DNA of 64,000 nucleotides from Ureibacillus sinduriensis BLB-1 = JCM 15800 (GCF_000772955.1 NZ_JPVO01000045.1:86699-150698); one strand, 5' to 3'. Positions 18,036 through 28,184 are shown, numbered from the stretch's first letter. The notes: a model not told the origin generated them from the sequence alone. Program-made: numbers and translations.

Positions 18036-20396
18036 ATGTTCTCAATTTTTAATCGAAACAAAGAAAAAACGAGTTCTCGAGAATTAAAAAGATACTATAA
18101 AATTGTAGATCAAATTAATCAACTTGAAACAACATACTCTCAGATGACAGATGATGAGTTAAAAAACATGACGTTTTCATTTAAAGAAAGGTTACACAAT
18201 GGCGAAGAAATCAACAAGATTGTTCCAGATGCGTTTGCGGTGGTCCGTGAAGCAGCAAAACGTGTCCTCAATATGCGCCATTTTGATGTGCAGTTAATAG
18301 GTGGACTTGTTCTGACTGAAGGGAATATTTCCGAAATGCCTACAGGTGAAGGGAAAACTTTGGTTGCTTCCCTGCCTTCTTATGTACGTGCATTGGAAGG
18401 AAAAGGCGTCCATGTCATCACGGTCAACGACTATTTGGCAAAACGCGATTTTGAGTTGATTGGACAAATTCATCGATTCCTTGGTTTAACGGTCGGTTTA
18501 AACATCCCGATGATGGAACCGCAGCAAAAAAAGGACGCGTACAATGCAGACATTACTTATGGTGTCGGCACCGAGTTCGGGTTTGATTACTTGCGTGACA
18601 ATATGGCGCATACAATTGCCGATAAAGTGCAGCGTCCATATCACTTTGCCATCATCGACGAAGTTGACTCCGTGTTGATTGACGAAGCGAAAACGCCGCT
18701 CATCATTGCCGGGAAAATGTCTTCCAATGAAGAGTTGCACCACATCGCAGCAAGATTGGCGAAACGCTTCAAAAAAGATGAAGATTATGATTTTGACGAT
18801 GAAACAAAAGCCACTTCCCTCACGGACAAGGGGATTGAAAAAGTTGAAGCTGCTTTTGGAGTAGAGAATTTATACGATTTGGAGCACCAAACACTCTACC
18901 ACTATGTCATTCAAGCAGTTCGCGCTCACGTTATGTTTGAACGTGATGTAGATTACATAGTTAAAGACGACAAGATTGAATTGGTCGATATGTTTACTGG
19001 GCGTATTTTGGAGGGCCGTTCACTGTCAGATGGCCTGCACCAAGCAATAGAAGCCAAAGAAGGCGTATCCATCACGGAAGAAAATAAAGCACAAGCACAA
19101 ATTACCATTCAAAACTACTTCCGTATGTATCCAAAATTAGCTGGTATGACGGGTACCGGTAAAACACAGGAACAAGAATTCAGGGAAGTTTATGGGATGA
19201 GCGTTATTCAAATTCCAACAAACCGTCCCCGAATCCGTTTGGACCAGCCGGATATCGTTTACGAACTATCCGAACAAAAGTATGAACGTGTCGCACAAGA
19301 AGCGATTTCAAGACACGAAAAAGGACAACCCATCCTGATTGGGACAACTTCGATTCTTCAATCGGAAAAGGTTGCAAGCTATCTGGATAAAATGGGCTTA
19401 TCCTACCAGTTATTGAATGCGAAAACGGTGGAACAAGAAGTAGAGCTGATTTCCCAAGCCGGTCAAAAAGGCCGCATTACAGTTGCAACAAATATGGCTG
19501 GTCGGGGTACCGATATCGTCCTGGGTGAAGGAGTTCCGGAACTAGGCGGACTCTATGTAATCGGGACGGAAAAACATGAAAGCCGTCGTGTCGACAACCA
19601 ATTGCGCGGACGCTCCGGGCGTCAAGGTGATCCAGGGGAAAGCCAATTCATCATCTCCTTGGAGGATGATATGTTCCGCCGCTATGCAAAAGAAGAAATT
19701 GAAAAGTTCCAGAAAAAACTCGTGGCTGATGGTACTGGCCGCGTGACAAACAAAGAAGTTTTGGAGTTGGTTGATCGTACTCAGCGTATCGTTGAAGGTT
19801 CGCACTTCTCCATGCGTGAATATAACTTGAAGTTGGATGATGTCATTAATGACCAACGTCGGGTAGTTTATAACCTGCGCGACAATGTGTTAAAACAAGA
19901 GGATTTAATTGGCCAGTTAAAAACAATGCTGGATGAAACGATAGATTTTGCAGTTCGTGATAACGCACCGGAAGAACTGGATCCAATCGAATGGGATTTC
20001 GATAAAATGGAAGAGACTGTGAACTCCCTATTCTTAACCCCTGTTTCCATCAACCGTGAAGAAACAAAAGTAAAACGGATACTGCAATCGATTCAACCGT
20101 CAGTGGATGAGCTACAGCAAACAATCGAAAGCTTTGAGGAAAATGAAGCGGTGATGCAAATCGTCCCTCGTGTGATGCTTGGTTTTATCGACTCAATGTG
20201 GGTTCGCCACTTGGAGCAAATGACGCATCTTAAAGAAGGAATCGGGCTTCGTCGCTACCAACAAGAAGACCCAATGCGTATTTACCAAAATGAAGGACTG
20301 GAACTATTCGGTAAAAACTACCAAGAGCTCCGCCGTTCGATCGTAGTAGAATTAGTTACATTTATGAAGAAGTTTAGCGATTCAGAGGAGGAATAA
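18036..20396 (+). CDS. secA2: Accessory preprotein translocase ATPase SecA2
   Basis: 786-residue SecA paralogue driving export of selected proteins through SecYEG. Walker A MPTGEGKT (about 101-108), the conserved ITVNDYLAKRD, IIDEVDSVLIDEA, and NMAGRGTDIVLGEG are all present. It is shorter than housekeeping SecA and ends FMKKFSDSEEE without the C-terminal zinc-binding tail. ATG 18036 has AAGGAG 9 nt upstream; an upstream GTG would add 15 residues. It is followed after 2 nt by slaP. In B. anthracis this pair is needed for S-layer protein secretion. Confidence 0.93.
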   Translation: MFSIFNRNKEKTSSRELKRYYKIVDQINQLETTYSQMTDDELKNMTFSFKERLHNGEEINKIVPDAFAVVREAAKRVLNMRHFDVQLIGGLVLTEGNISEMPTGEGKTLVASLPSYVRALEGKGVHVITVNDYLAKRDFELIGQIHRFLGLTVGLNIPMMEPQQKKDAYNADITYGVGTEFGFDYLRDNMAHTIADKVQRPYHFAIIDEVDSVLIDEAKTPLIIAGKMSSNEELHHIAARLAKRFKKDEDYDFDDETKATSLTDKGIEKVEAAFGVENLYDLEHQTLYHYVIQAVRAHVMFERDVDYIVKDDKIELVDMFTGRILEGRSLSDGLHQAIEAKEGVSITEENKAQAQITIQNYFRMYPKLAGMTGTGKTQEQEFREVYGMSVIQIPTNRPRIRLDQPDIVYELSEQKYERVAQEAISRHEKGQPILIGTTSILQSEKVASYLDKMGLSYQLLNAKTVEQEVELISQAGQKGRITVATNMAGRGTDIVLGEGVPELGGLYVIGTEKHESRRVDNQLRGRSGRQGDPGESQFIISLEDDMFRRYAKEEIEKFQKKLVADGTGRVTNKEVLELVDRTQRIVEGSHFSMREYNLKLDDVINDQRRVVYNLRDNVLKQEDLIGQLKTMLDETIDFAVRDNAPEELDPIEWDFDKMEETVNSLFLTPVSINREETKVKRILQSIQPSVDELQQTIESFEENEAVMQIVPRVMLGFIDSMWVRHLEQMTHLKEGIGLRRYQQEDPMRIYQNEGLELFGKNYQELRRSIVVELVTFMKKFSDSEEE

Positions 20397-20398
20397 CA

Positions 20399-21301
20399 GT
20401 GGGTTTATTTTCATTTTTCAAAAAGACGGACAAAGTCGGGACAGATAGTGCGATCGATTCGAAGGAATTAGGGCAATCCGCAGACCAAGCCGGAAACTCA
20501 AATAGTGTGGAAACAAAACTTTCGTTCCACCCGGATTGGCATGTTCCGCAAGAGCAAAAGTATATTTTTAATTTCTTGGCAAATGAATTGCAGCCATTAA
20601 AAATCAATCAATTATCACTAGCAGCAATCAATATTGAAGTCGATCCGAAAACAAATGCCTGGAACGTCAAGGCTTTTGTACGTTCTTCATTAAACCAGGC
20701 GATTCAACTGGGGGAAATCGAACTGCTCCTTCTTGATAAAGAGGATCAACAAATCGCTTCCAAAAGTTTCAACTTTGCCGAACTAGGGCAAATCCCTGCC
20801 AGAAGTGCGAGACCATGGGTGTTTACTTTTGAGAAAAGTACGTTGGCAACAGAGGAAGTTCCCGAAGAAGGATGGAAAATCGCCTTCAACCTTATTTCGT
20901 TGAGAGGCCACCAACTGGACCTGGACGAAACATGGAAAAAGCAGCTTCCGGAAGACCAACAAGAAGCGTTGAAAAATATTGTGAAAGATTTACCGAAGTT
21001 GGGCAAGAACGAAGTGAACTTTACTGGCTTACAAGCAAAAGTTCATGACGATAAAAGTCTTGTGACTTCCATCTTTATTCGTAACGGCAACAATAAAGCC
21101 ATCAACATCGAACAGCTTCCATTGGAAATCGTGGATGCGAATGGCCTGTTAGTGGCAAAAGGTTCATTCAAATTAGATCCGGTTCTTAGCGTTCAACCGA
21201 ATTCGACTAAACCTTGGACATTCATCTTCCCAGAAGAGCTTGTGACAGAAGAAGAATTCGATTTATCCCGCTGGAGTGCTAGAGTCACGCAACAGGCCTA
21301 A
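20399..21301 (+). CDS. slaP: Accessory Sec system S-layer assembly protein SlaP
   Basis: 300 residues, no signal peptide. Two related halves can be seen: each contains a KINQLSLAAINIEV / NEVNFTGLQAKV type strand, followed by FVRSSLNQAIQLGE / FIRNGNNKAINIE, and RPWVFTFEKS / KPWTFIFPEE. This internal duplication is the mark of the SlaP family that works with SecA2. GTG start with GAGGAGG ending 7 nt before it, overlapping the end of secA2 coding sequence. The likely client is the S-layer protein at 47.6-50.4 kb and other SLH proteins (inference). Confidence 0.9.
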   Translation: MGLFSFFKKTDKVGTDSAIDSKELGQSADQAGNSNSVETKLSFHPDWHVPQEQKYIFNFLANELQPLKINQLSLAAINIEVDPKTNAWNVKAFVRSSLNQAIQLGEIELLLLDKEDQQIASKSFNFAELGQIPARSARPWVFTFEKSTLATEEVPEEGWKIAFNLISLRGHQLDLDETWKKQLPEDQQEALKNIVKDLPKLGKNEVNFTGLQAKVHDDKSLVTSIFIRNGNNKAINIEQLPLEIVDANGLLVAKGSFKLDPVLSVQPNSTKPWTFIFPEELVTEEEFDLSRWSARVTQQA

Positions 21302-21308
21302 GAACATA

Positions 21309-21346
21309 AAGACCCAAAAGGTATCACAACTTTTGGGTCTCTTTCT
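21309..21346 (+). terminator. Terminator of secA2-slaP operon
   Basis: GACCCAAAAG/CTTTTGGGTC stem followed by TCTTTCTGTTTT. Confidence 0.8.
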
Positions 21347-21496
21347 GTTTTATGCTGGAAGAAACGTTATCCACGAAATTTATTCACCCTTCCCCGAATC
21401 ATAGCGTAGCCGTAACCGCTCCATCCCCAACAAAAAAAACGCAGTAATGCTTAAACCACATTCTCGCGTTCATTTTAATAAACTACATACACACCA

Positions 21497-22684
21497 TTAC
21501 TTCACCTGATTAAATCGCTTGAAGGCTACGAATTTCGATGCCCAGTAGTCAAAGGAGAGTTTGGAAACTTGGACTCCGTTGCTGCCGGCATGAATAAATT
21601 GATCATCTCCTATGTAAATGCCCATATGTGAAATGCCCTCAATATATGTATTTTTGAAGAACACGATGTCACCAGGTATCGGGTTTTCGACAATCGTTGT
21701 ATCAATCATAAAGTAGTCGTTGCTGCTTTTTCTAACCAAATTTATCCCTGCATTTGAATAGACATATTGCACAAAACCACTGCAATCAAAACCAGCCGGG
21801 CTGTTTCCGGCAAATAGATAAGGCGTTCCCGTCAAGGAATTGGCAAGTTCCATCACCTTTGAATATACTGCTTGTCCAGCTGCTGACACATTATTTTTAA
21901 CAGCCGTTTCCTGGGACAATTTCCCGTCAATTTTTTGGTCGGTTGCCACGATTTCCTTTGGATTGAATACCGCTTCAGGGTCACCTGGGCTTGTGGTACT
22001 GTTTATTTTCAGTACTTGTCCGACATATATTAAATCTGTGTTCAATTGATTCCAGTTTTTGATATCTGTCACACCTACATTGAACTTCGCGGCGATTTTC
22101 GATAGAGAATCCCCCTTCATCACCTGATATGTCTGCATGTTTGTTGCCGATACATCTTTGCTAGTATTGGCTTGGACGCTTGGCTTCGTTGATACTTGCG
22201 GAGTTGAAGCAATCTTCTTGCCTTCCCCTATTTTAAGCTTCTGTCCTACAAAAATTGCATCACTGCTCAACCCATTCCATTTTTTGATATCGGCGACGGT
22301 CGTGTTTACAGCTTTGGCAATTTTCGATAAGTTATCCCCTTTCACCACTGTATATGTAGAGGTTGCATTCGTCGCTGCGGTTGTTTTGGATGTGCTTTGC
22401 GTTTTCGCGTTCACGGGTTGCTTGCCCGTTGCACCGGCTTTATTTGAATCAATTGATTGTTTTCCTGCATTGACAGTCAAGATTTGTCCAACATAAAGGA
22501 AATCATTTTTCAAATTGTTCCATTGCTTCAGCTGGCCTACTGTCGTCTTATTGGCGTTGGCAATTTTCGATAATGTATCACCTTTACCGACAGTGTAGCT
22601 TGAAGCTTCTGCAACCGGCGCCACCATGGCAGCTGTCGCAATCGCAGCGCTGCTGATCAAGAGCAATCTATTTTTTTGGATCAT
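21497..22684 (-). CDS. LysM(3)-NlpC/P60 cell-wall endopeptidase
   Basis: 395-residue secreted D,L-endopeptidase of the LytE/LytF type. Signal peptide (about 1-27), then three LysM domains with [26 protein letters not shown] and [13 protein letters not shown], Ser/Thr-rich linkers, and a C-terminal NlpC/P60 domain. That domain has catalytic Cys in GFDCSGFV and His in SHMGIYIGD. It cleaves peptidoglycan stem peptides during growth and separation. ATG 22684 has AAAGGGTGG at 7 nt; the upstream ATG sits on the SD. GCCGATTT at 22808-22801 resembles a sigma-D -10, but the -35 is poor. Confidence 0.93.
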   Translation of the reverse strand: MIQKNRLLLISSAAIATAAMVAPVAEASSYTVGKGDTLSKIANANKTTVGQLKQWNNLKNDFLYVGQILTVNAGKQSIDSNKAGATGKQPVNAKTQSTSKTTAATNATSTYTVVKGDNLSKIAKAVNTTVADIKKWNGLSSDAIFVGQKLKIGEGKKIASTPQVSTKPSVQANTSKDVSATNMQTYQVMKGDSLSKIAAKFNVGVTDIKNWNQLNTDLIYVGQVLKINSTTSPGDPEAVFNPKEIVATDQKIDGKLSQETAVKNNVSAAGQAVYSKVMELANSLTGTPYLFAGNSPAGFDCSGFVQYVYSNAGINLVRKSSNDYFMIDTTIVENPIPGDIVFFKNTYIEGISHMGIYIGDDQFIHAGSNGVQVSKLSFDYWASKFVAFKRFNQVK

Positions 22685-23090
22685 TCCCATTCCACCCTTT
22701 CTAGAAAACTATCTCTCTACTACCATGATAACTAGTTTAATGACAATTTTCTATTAGGTTTTACAAAAAGTTCTATTATTCTTTCATAGCTATAGCAATC
22801 AAATCGGCGAAATGTGCTGGAGTTTCCGACTACTTCCATTTCCTCCAAGCTAGCTATAATGAACAAACATGAACAATTTTTCATTTAATCATTCATGCCT
22901 CTTTAGTTCTATCTTTTTCCTATTTGATCATTTTTTAGAAAACAATTAATATTTCAATAAATTATATTGAAAATATAAAAAATGCTATTTTAATCGCAAG
23001 TTGGATATGCTATAATACGTTCTTGTGATGTCGAATCACGCGATAAATTTTTTGAAAGTTTTTGCTTTTCAAACAGAAAGGGAATGTTTT
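22685..23090 (+). other. Divergent intergenic, LysM hydrolase / brnQ
   Basis: About 400 bp. It holds an extended -10 (TGCTATAAT, with TATAAT at 23011-23016) for brnQ. A 11/15 match to the CodY box (AATTTTCWGAAAATT) lies at 22930-22944. No T-box or other riboswitch pattern was seen. Confidence 0.5.
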
Positions 23091-24392
23091 ATGAAGTTCA
23101 TGAAAGAAAATCTTGCAGTCGGATTTATGTTATTTGCGTTATTTCTGGGTGCAGGCAATATTATTTTCCCACCGGAATTGGGACAAAATGCCGGAACAGC
23201 CTTTATTCCATCGATTATTGGCTTCCTTATTACGGGGGTGGGTTTACCGTTAATAGGGATTATTGCTGTAGCGAAAAATGGTGGTGATTTGCAAGTTGTA
23301 GCGAATCGCATTCATCCTGTATTCAGTATTATTTTTACAGCTGTCGTTTATTTATCTATCGGACCACTATTTGCGATTCCTCGTACTGGTGCCGTGACAT
23401 ATGAAATCGGGATTGCTCCTTTCTTGTCGGAGTCAGCAAAATCCAGCGGTTTACTCATAACGTCTTTAATTTTCTTTGCGATCGTTCTCTACTTATCATT
23501 GAATCCAACAAAATTAGTGGACCGAATCGGCAAGGTTTTAACACCTGCTCTATTGATTGTCATCGCCCTGCTTGCCATTAAAGCTTTTGTTACTCCTATG
23601 GGGGAATTTGGCGAGCCGCATGGTGTATACACAACAAATGCATTCTCTGAGAGCTTTATCCAAGGTTATTTAACAATGGATGTACTTGCTTCTCTAGTGT
23701 TTGGGATTGTCATTGTCCAATCACTGCAAGCAAAAGGCATCAAAGACCGTGCGAAACAAGTAAAAACAACCATCTTTGCTGGGATAATCGCTGCATTGGG
23801 ATTGGCTTTTGTTTATATTTCACTTGAATATATCGGGGCAACAAGTATTGACGCTATTGGCTATATCGGGGATGGCGGCACGATTATCGCCCAATCTGCC
23901 AAAGTACTGTATGGAAGTTTCGGGAATATCATTTTATCTACCGTAATCATTCTTGCTTGCATCACAACGGCGGTTGGTTTGGTATCGGCAAATGCCACTT
24001 TCTTCAATAAATTGTTCCCAAAGCTTTCCTATAAAGCGTTAGCGATTATCTTTACGTTATTTAGTTTCTTCATTTCAAACTTCGGGTTATCAAAACTGCT
24101 TTCCATTACGTTGCCAGTATTGATGTTCATCTACCCGATTGCGATTGTTTTAATGTTCTTAGTATTATTCGATCAACTTTTCAATCGTGCACCAATCGTG
24201 TACAGCCTGGCTTTAATCGCCACTGCGCTTGTTAGTGTGTACGATGGCATCAAAACAGCAGGCTTCAGTATTGACTGGTATGAAAAAATATTAAATCTAT
24301 TGCCACTTTACGATCAAAGCATCGGTTGGCTTGTACCAGCGATCGTCGGTTTGGTGATTGGTTGGATAATCCACTTACTGACAAAAAAATAA
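23091..24392 (+). CDS. brnQ: Branched-chain amino acid:cation symporter BrnQ
   Basis: 433-residue membrane transporter, about 12 helices, for Leu/Ile/Val uptake. The start MKFMKENLAVGFMLFALFLGAGNIIFPP, read in parts as LAVGFMLFALFLGAGN and IIFPPELGQNAG, is typical of the LIVCS family, as is GPLFAIPRTGAVTYEIG. ATG 23091 is preceded by AAAGGGA; an in-frame ATG at 23025 lies too near the promoter. It is monocistronic with a strong terminator. A weak CodY-like box upstream would fit nutrient repression (inference). Confidence 0.94.
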   Translation: MKFMKENLAVGFMLFALFLGAGNIIFPPELGQNAGTAFIPSIIGFLITGVGLPLIGIIAVAKNGGDLQVVANRIHPVFSIIFTAVVYLSIGPLFAIPRTGAVTYEIGIAPFLSESAKSSGLLITSLIFFAIVLYLSLNPTKLVDRIGKVLTPALLIVIALLAIKAFVTPMGEFGEPHGVYTTNAFSESFIQGYLTMDVLASLVFGIVIVQSLQAKGIKDRAKQVKTTIFAGIIAALGLAFVYISLEYIGATSIDAIGYIGDGGTIIAQSAKVLYGSFGNIILSTVIILACITTAVGLVSANATFFNKLFPKLSYKALAIIFTLFSFFISNFGLSKLLSITLPVLMFIYPIAIVLMFLVLFDQLFNRAPIVYSLALIATALVSVYDGIKTAGFSIDWYEKILNLLPLYDQSIGWLVPAIVGLVIGWIIHLLTKK

Positions 24393-24396
24393 ATTC

Positions 24397-24441
24397 GAAA
24401 GTCCTAGAAGCTACTTTTTGCTACTTCTAGGACTTTTTTAT
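24397..24441 (+). terminator. Terminator of brnQ
   Basis: AAGTCCTAGAAG/CTTCTAGGACTT stem, then TTTTA. Confidence 0.85.
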
Positions 24442-24532
24442 TACTATTATTCTATCTTTTTTAAAAGGTTCCTCTATTCTGTTAATTAATGTGTATAATG
24501 ATAGTATTCTTATGATATGAGGAGTTTTGTTC

Positions 24533-25897
24533 ATGAAACGATATGCACCTATGCTATTAGCAATACTATTAACTGTGGCACTGCCTTTTCATGCATCTGC
24601 AGCTACTCTGGATGATGTAAAAGAAATTGTCAAAAGTGAATATGTCGGGGAAATTAATGGAGATTTAAATAGTGCCACTTCAATTGATGAGGTCATAGAC
24701 ATGCTCGATCCTTACTCGGACTATTTTTCCAAAGAAGAATACGAAGCCTTTACGAATTCAATTGAAATGGAAACGGTTGGAATAGGTATTGTCATTGAAA
24801 AACATGAGAAAGGCATCTTGATTGTGGATGTTATTGAAAATGGTAGTGCCTATTCTTCAGGTTTCGAAGCAGGGGATATCATTACAAAAATAAATGGTCA
24901 ATCAACCTTCGATATGAGTGTTGAGCAGGCCCAGTCCCTCATAGTGGGCGAGGAAAATTCAATCGTCGACATTGAAATATTGAAGACAAATGGAAAGACT
25001 GTCAAGGAAATCATTAAGCGTCGTCCTTTCTCCCTGCCTAATGTAAATGCGGAACTCCTTTACGGAAATGTGGGGTATATCTCGATCAATTCGTTTTCTG
25101 AAAACGCGGCAGAAGAAGTCGCCAAAGTGTATTCGAATCTCCTGAAACAAGGAGCAAGTTCCTTCATTGTCGACTTGCAAAACAATGGTGGGGGCTATGT
25201 GGTCACTGCCGAAAAGTTAATCGGCATGTTCCCCGGTGCAACCTATGCCTATAAAATCAAGCTCGCAACAGAGTCCGGACTGGTCCGTGCCAGCCAGCAG
25301 GGAGTCGAGTTCCCTACGAAAACCCGTCTATTAGTCAATCGATATAGTGCCAGCGCTTCGGAAATGACCGCCGCTGCATTGCTTGACCAACATTCTGCCA
25401 TTCTTTATGGAGAATCGACTTACGGAAAAGGAACGATGCAGACATTTTATGAGCTAGCTGATGAAAGCATCTTGAAGCTAACTGTCGGTGAATTTTTCGG
25501 GCCGAGTGGAACGGTCGTTAAAAATGTCGGCGTTTCACCGAATATTGCCACAACAAGCAATCCGTTATACCAGGCACATTTTGATAGTATTGTTGAAAAT
25601 CTAAAAAACTACAAAGAAATTAAAAGTTTGTTGAATGTGCCAACAACCAAAACATTTCATGTCAATTTCAATAAAGAAATCAGTGAATCATTCGATTCTT
25701 CCTCCATCAAATTAGTTGAGTTGGGCGGTTCGGAATTGGACGTTTCCTTGCAGGTTTCCGGAAAGCAAATCTTGGTCACGCCAACATCCCCTCTTTTAAA
25801 AGGAAAAGAGTACATTCTAATAGTTGAACCATCCATAAAGGATCTCAACGGAAGACTGATGAACAACGGCTCTTATTTGAAAGTCACTGTGCAATAA
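24533..25897 (+). CDS. S41 family C-terminal processing protease with Ig-like tail
   Basis: 454 residues. Signal peptide ending ASA (about residue 23), then PDZ domain (GIGIVIEKHEKGILIVD ... GFEAGDIITKINGQ, about 85-160) and S41 core. The core has the serine motif SASASEMTAAAL and the general-base Lys in YGESTYGKGTMQ. A C-terminal 85-residue Big_5-like domain (KTFHVNFNKEISE ... YLKVTVQ) is unusual for CtpA/CtpB and suggests binding to wall or surface proteins. I start at ATG 24533 behind TGAGGAG. Substrate unknown. Confidence 0.9.
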   Translation: MKRYAPMLLAILLTVALPFHASAATLDDVKEIVKSEYVGEINGDLNSATSIDEVIDMLDPYSDYFSKEEYEAFTNSIEMETVGIGIVIEKHEKGILIVDVIENGSAYSSGFEAGDIITKINGQSTFDMSVEQAQSLIVGEENSIVDIEILKTNGKTVKEIIKRRPFSLPNVNAELLYGNVGYISINSFSENAAEEVAKVYSNLLKQGASSFIVDLQNNGGGYVVTAEKLIGMFPGATYAYKIKLATESGLVRASQQGVEFPTKTRLLVNRYSASASEMTAAALLDQHSAILYGESTYGKGTMQTFYELADESILKLTVGEFFGPSGTVVKNVGVSPNIATTSNPLYQAHFDSIVENLKNYKEIKSLLNVPTTKTFHVNFNKEISESFDSSSIKLVELGGSELDVSLQVSGKQILVTPTSPLLKGKEYILIVEPSIKDLNGRLMNNGSYLKVTVQ

Positions 25898-25907
25898 CAC
25901 GAAAAAG

Positions 25908-25944
25908 ACACAACTCCATTCCGAATATGGGGTTGTGTTTTTCT
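25908..25944 (+). terminator. Terminator of S41 protease gene
   Basis: ACACAACTCCAT/ATGGGGTTGTGT stem, then TTTTTC. Confidence 0.85.
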
Positions 25945-25972
25945 ATGTATCTTCTATATGAAAGCGCTTAAA

Positions 25973-26014
25973 AACCCCCCACCAAAGAGAGCTTCTCTTT
26001 AGTGGGGATTTTTA
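25973..26014 (-). terminator. Bidirectional terminator, TetR gene side
   Basis: CCCCACTAAAGAGA / TCTCTTTGGTGGGG stem with T-runs on both strands. It ends the TetR gene on the minus strand. Confidence 0.8.
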
Positions 26015-26023
26015 TATGATCAT

Positions 26024-26605
26024 TTAGCTGACTACTAGTGAATTCTCTTCGTTAACAAAGTAGATGGAGAATAGGTCTTCCGCAATTTCCTTTGCTGATT
26101 TACTATTCGTCAGCAAGAAAATTTTCGTTAAGCGCTCTATAGAGCCCATTAAACTTTGGGAAACAATATGTATATCATTTCGTTGCAAGTTATGATGATT
26201 GTCGGCTTGACCCTCTAAAATGTGTTCAAACTTCTCTACCAGCTTTTCTTTCACGATATGTGAATTATCGGATTGATATAACCCGATTTTTGTAAGCAAC
26301 GGATTTGAAGCAAAATACTGCAGCAACTGTTCGATTACTATTTGAAACTGGACATTCTGTTGTTGAAGTTGTTCTTCCAGTATATGAAAAAGATCTTGTT
26401 GGAATTGTTGGTTTAAATCAAGGAACAATGAATCTTTACTTTCAAAATATAAGTAAAATGTAGGCTGAGTCACCTTTGCCGCTTTTACAATATCACTGAT
26501 TTTAGTCTGATAGTAGCCGTTAGTCGAGAATAATTCGATTGCTTTTTCACGTAGTAATTGTTTGCTTTTTTCACCGTTTGAGTTAACTTTCCTTCCACGT
26601 GCCAT
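26024..26605 (-). CDS. TetR/AcrR family transcriptional regulator
   Basis: 193 residues. The N-terminal HTH has the TetR pattern: LREKAIELFSTNGYYQTKI, SDIVKAAKVTQPTFYLYFESKDSLF. The C-terminal ligand domain is helical and matches no ligand class that I can name. Gene alone, convergent with the S41 protease; no efflux gene lies next to it, so target and inducer are unknown. Confidence 0.92.
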   Translation of the reverse strand: MARGRKVNSNGEKSKQLLREKAIELFSTNGYYQTKISDIVKAAKVTQPTFYLYFESKDSLFLDLNQQFQQDLFHILEEQLQQQNVQFQIVIEQLLQYFASNPLLTKIGLYQSDNSHIVKEKLVEKFEHILEGQADNHHNLQRNDIHIVSQSLMGSIERLTKIFLLTNSKSAKEIAEDLFSIYFVNEENSLVVS

Positions 26606-26792
26606 AATACTTTTCCACCTTATCCTTGTTATTACTAACTTAACTTATTACTACTCCTATATTATAAATATTATAATATACTTTAGCTATATAATAAAGA
26701 CTTTAGTCTCACGAAAATTGACCCTAAATATTGCGGCAGTAACTCCATGAAACATATATACAGCATCAAGAATAGGTCTTTTTACCCTCAAT

Positions 26793-26823
26793 ATAAAAAG
26801 CATCTTTATCGATGCTTTTTTAT
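26793..26823 (-). terminator. Terminator of CAP-SLH gene
   Basis: AAAAAGCATC/GATGCTTTTT stem with T-runs in both directions. Confidence 0.8.
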
Positions 26824-26858
26824 TCTTTATTGCAGGATATTTTTATGAAATAATCATC

Positions 26859-27929
26859 TTATTTTTTCGAGAAAAGTTGCACCCAGTAGATATCCCCATC
26901 TTTACTCTTCACACAGGCAACACCGGTATTGGTATAATTTTTATTCATCATATTGTTTTTATGAGAGGTGGACTTCAGCCACGCCTGCACTACGGCTTCC
27001 GGCGAAGTCGAATTTCTTGCCAAATTTTCCCCGATGATTGTAAACGAATAATCGAAAATACCGGCCATATCCCAAGCGTATCCGTAAAATGGTGAGTAAT
27101 GCTCGAAATATTTCCGTTTCAGCATATCATTCCCTTTAACAACTGCAAGCTGAGCCAGCTTACTATCATACTGCAATTTGGATAAGCCTTGTTTTTCACG
27201 TTCTTCATTTACTAGCTGGACCACTTTGGCTGACCATTTTGGATGATGATCGATTGTATGGATGTATTCCTTTTGCAAAAAATCGTAAATCACCTCATTC
27301 GACGCAAGTTCATTTTGGAATGTCATCAATCGATCCAAAAATATTGCGATTTGCGCCCGCGTCACTTTTTCGTTTGGCGAAAAAGTGGTTTTAGTAGTTC
27401 CTTTTATGATTCCGATATCCGCCAATGAGCCTATATAGTTTTTTGCCCAATGTGATGAAGGAACATCCCTGAAATTTGTATGATTTTTTTGATCTATTAC
27501 GATGTCAAATGCAAGACTGAGTATCTTGCAAAGTTGCGCACGAGTCAAAAAATCGTTTGGATGAAACTTACTCGTATTCTCTATTACCCCTAAATTCGTT
27601 AAAGTAAACAAAGCATGTTTATAGGTTGCATTTTGGGGTACATCTTTAAATAGAAAGCCGGTTTCAGTTGTCGGTTCCAACTTCAGCGCATTGAAAATGA
27701 ACTGTACGGCATCGGCCCTTGTTACGAATCCATTAGGAAGGAACTTTCCTTCGTTGGATTCAGTCATTATATTCAAATCCTTCATTGCGGAAATCGATTC
27801 ATAAGCCCAATGGTTGGAAGATACATCGCTGTAAAGGTTTTCGGTAGATGCACGTACTTCTGTGGAATGGACAATTATAAAGGTAAAAAGAAAAGTTATT
27901 ATGGCCATTTTTAATCGTTGATGTTTCAT
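26859..27929 (-). CDS. S-layer-anchored CAP (SCP/PR1) domain protein
   Basis: 356 residues. Signal peptide (about 1-28) and three SLH domains (about 30-205) with VTRADAVQF, LTRAQLCKIL and VTRAQIAIFL. The C-terminal CAP domain of the YkwD type runs about 230-356: LVNEEREKQGLSKLQYD, KYFEHYSPFYG, ENLARNSTSPEAVVQAWLKS. SLH domains bind the pyruvylated secondary wall polymer, so this is displayed on the wall. The role of bacterial CAP proteins is poorly known. GAGGAG precedes the ATG. Confidence 0.92.
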   Translation of the reverse strand: MKHQRLKMAIITFLFTFIIVHSTEVRASTENLYSDVSSNHWAYESISAMKDLNIMTESNEGKFLPNGFVTRADAVQFIFNALKLEPTTETGFLFKDVPQNATYKHALFTLTNLGVIENTSKFHPNDFLTRAQLCKILSLAFDIVIDQKNHTNFRDVPSSHWAKNYIGSLADIGIIKGTTKTTFSPNEKVTRAQIAIFLDRLMTFQNELASNEVIYDFLQKEYIHTIDHHPKWSAKVVQLVNEEREKQGLSKLQYDSKLAQLAVVKGNDMLKRKYFEHYSPFYGYAWDMAGIFDYSFTIIGENLARNSTSPEAVVQAWLKSTSHKNNMMNKNYTNTGVACVKSKDGDIYWVQLFSKK

Positions 27930-28113
27930 ATATCTAAACTCCTCACTGATTTAAAGATGATGGATAAACTAATAATTAATTACACTTTGATTTATCGTAA
28001 TTTAGCATGATAGCTACTTTATACTAAATTATATACAAATTTAGAAAATATTACTATCAATCTCTACAATTATTCTATTTCTCAATGGTATATCCAGCAA
28101 GAAGAGCTCATAA

Positions 28114-28147
28114 CATAAAAAAAGAGAGGCTAAAATCAGCCTCTCCG
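28114..28147 (-). terminator. Terminator of NlpC/P60-SLH gene
   Basis: GAGAGGCT/AGCCTCTC stem, then TTTTTTTA on the minus strand. Confidence 0.85.
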
Positions 28148-28184
28148 GAAGTTACCTACTTTATTAAACTATCGACTTCGTCAT

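Noticed and set aside
22930..22944. CodY box upstream of brnQ
   Set aside because: Only 11 of 15 bases in very AT-rich DNA; kept as a remark, not as a feature.
25959..25972. CcpA-like site TGAAAGCGCTTAAA
   Set aside because: Good match, but it lies between two terminators of convergent genes, where it could regulate neither; probably chance.
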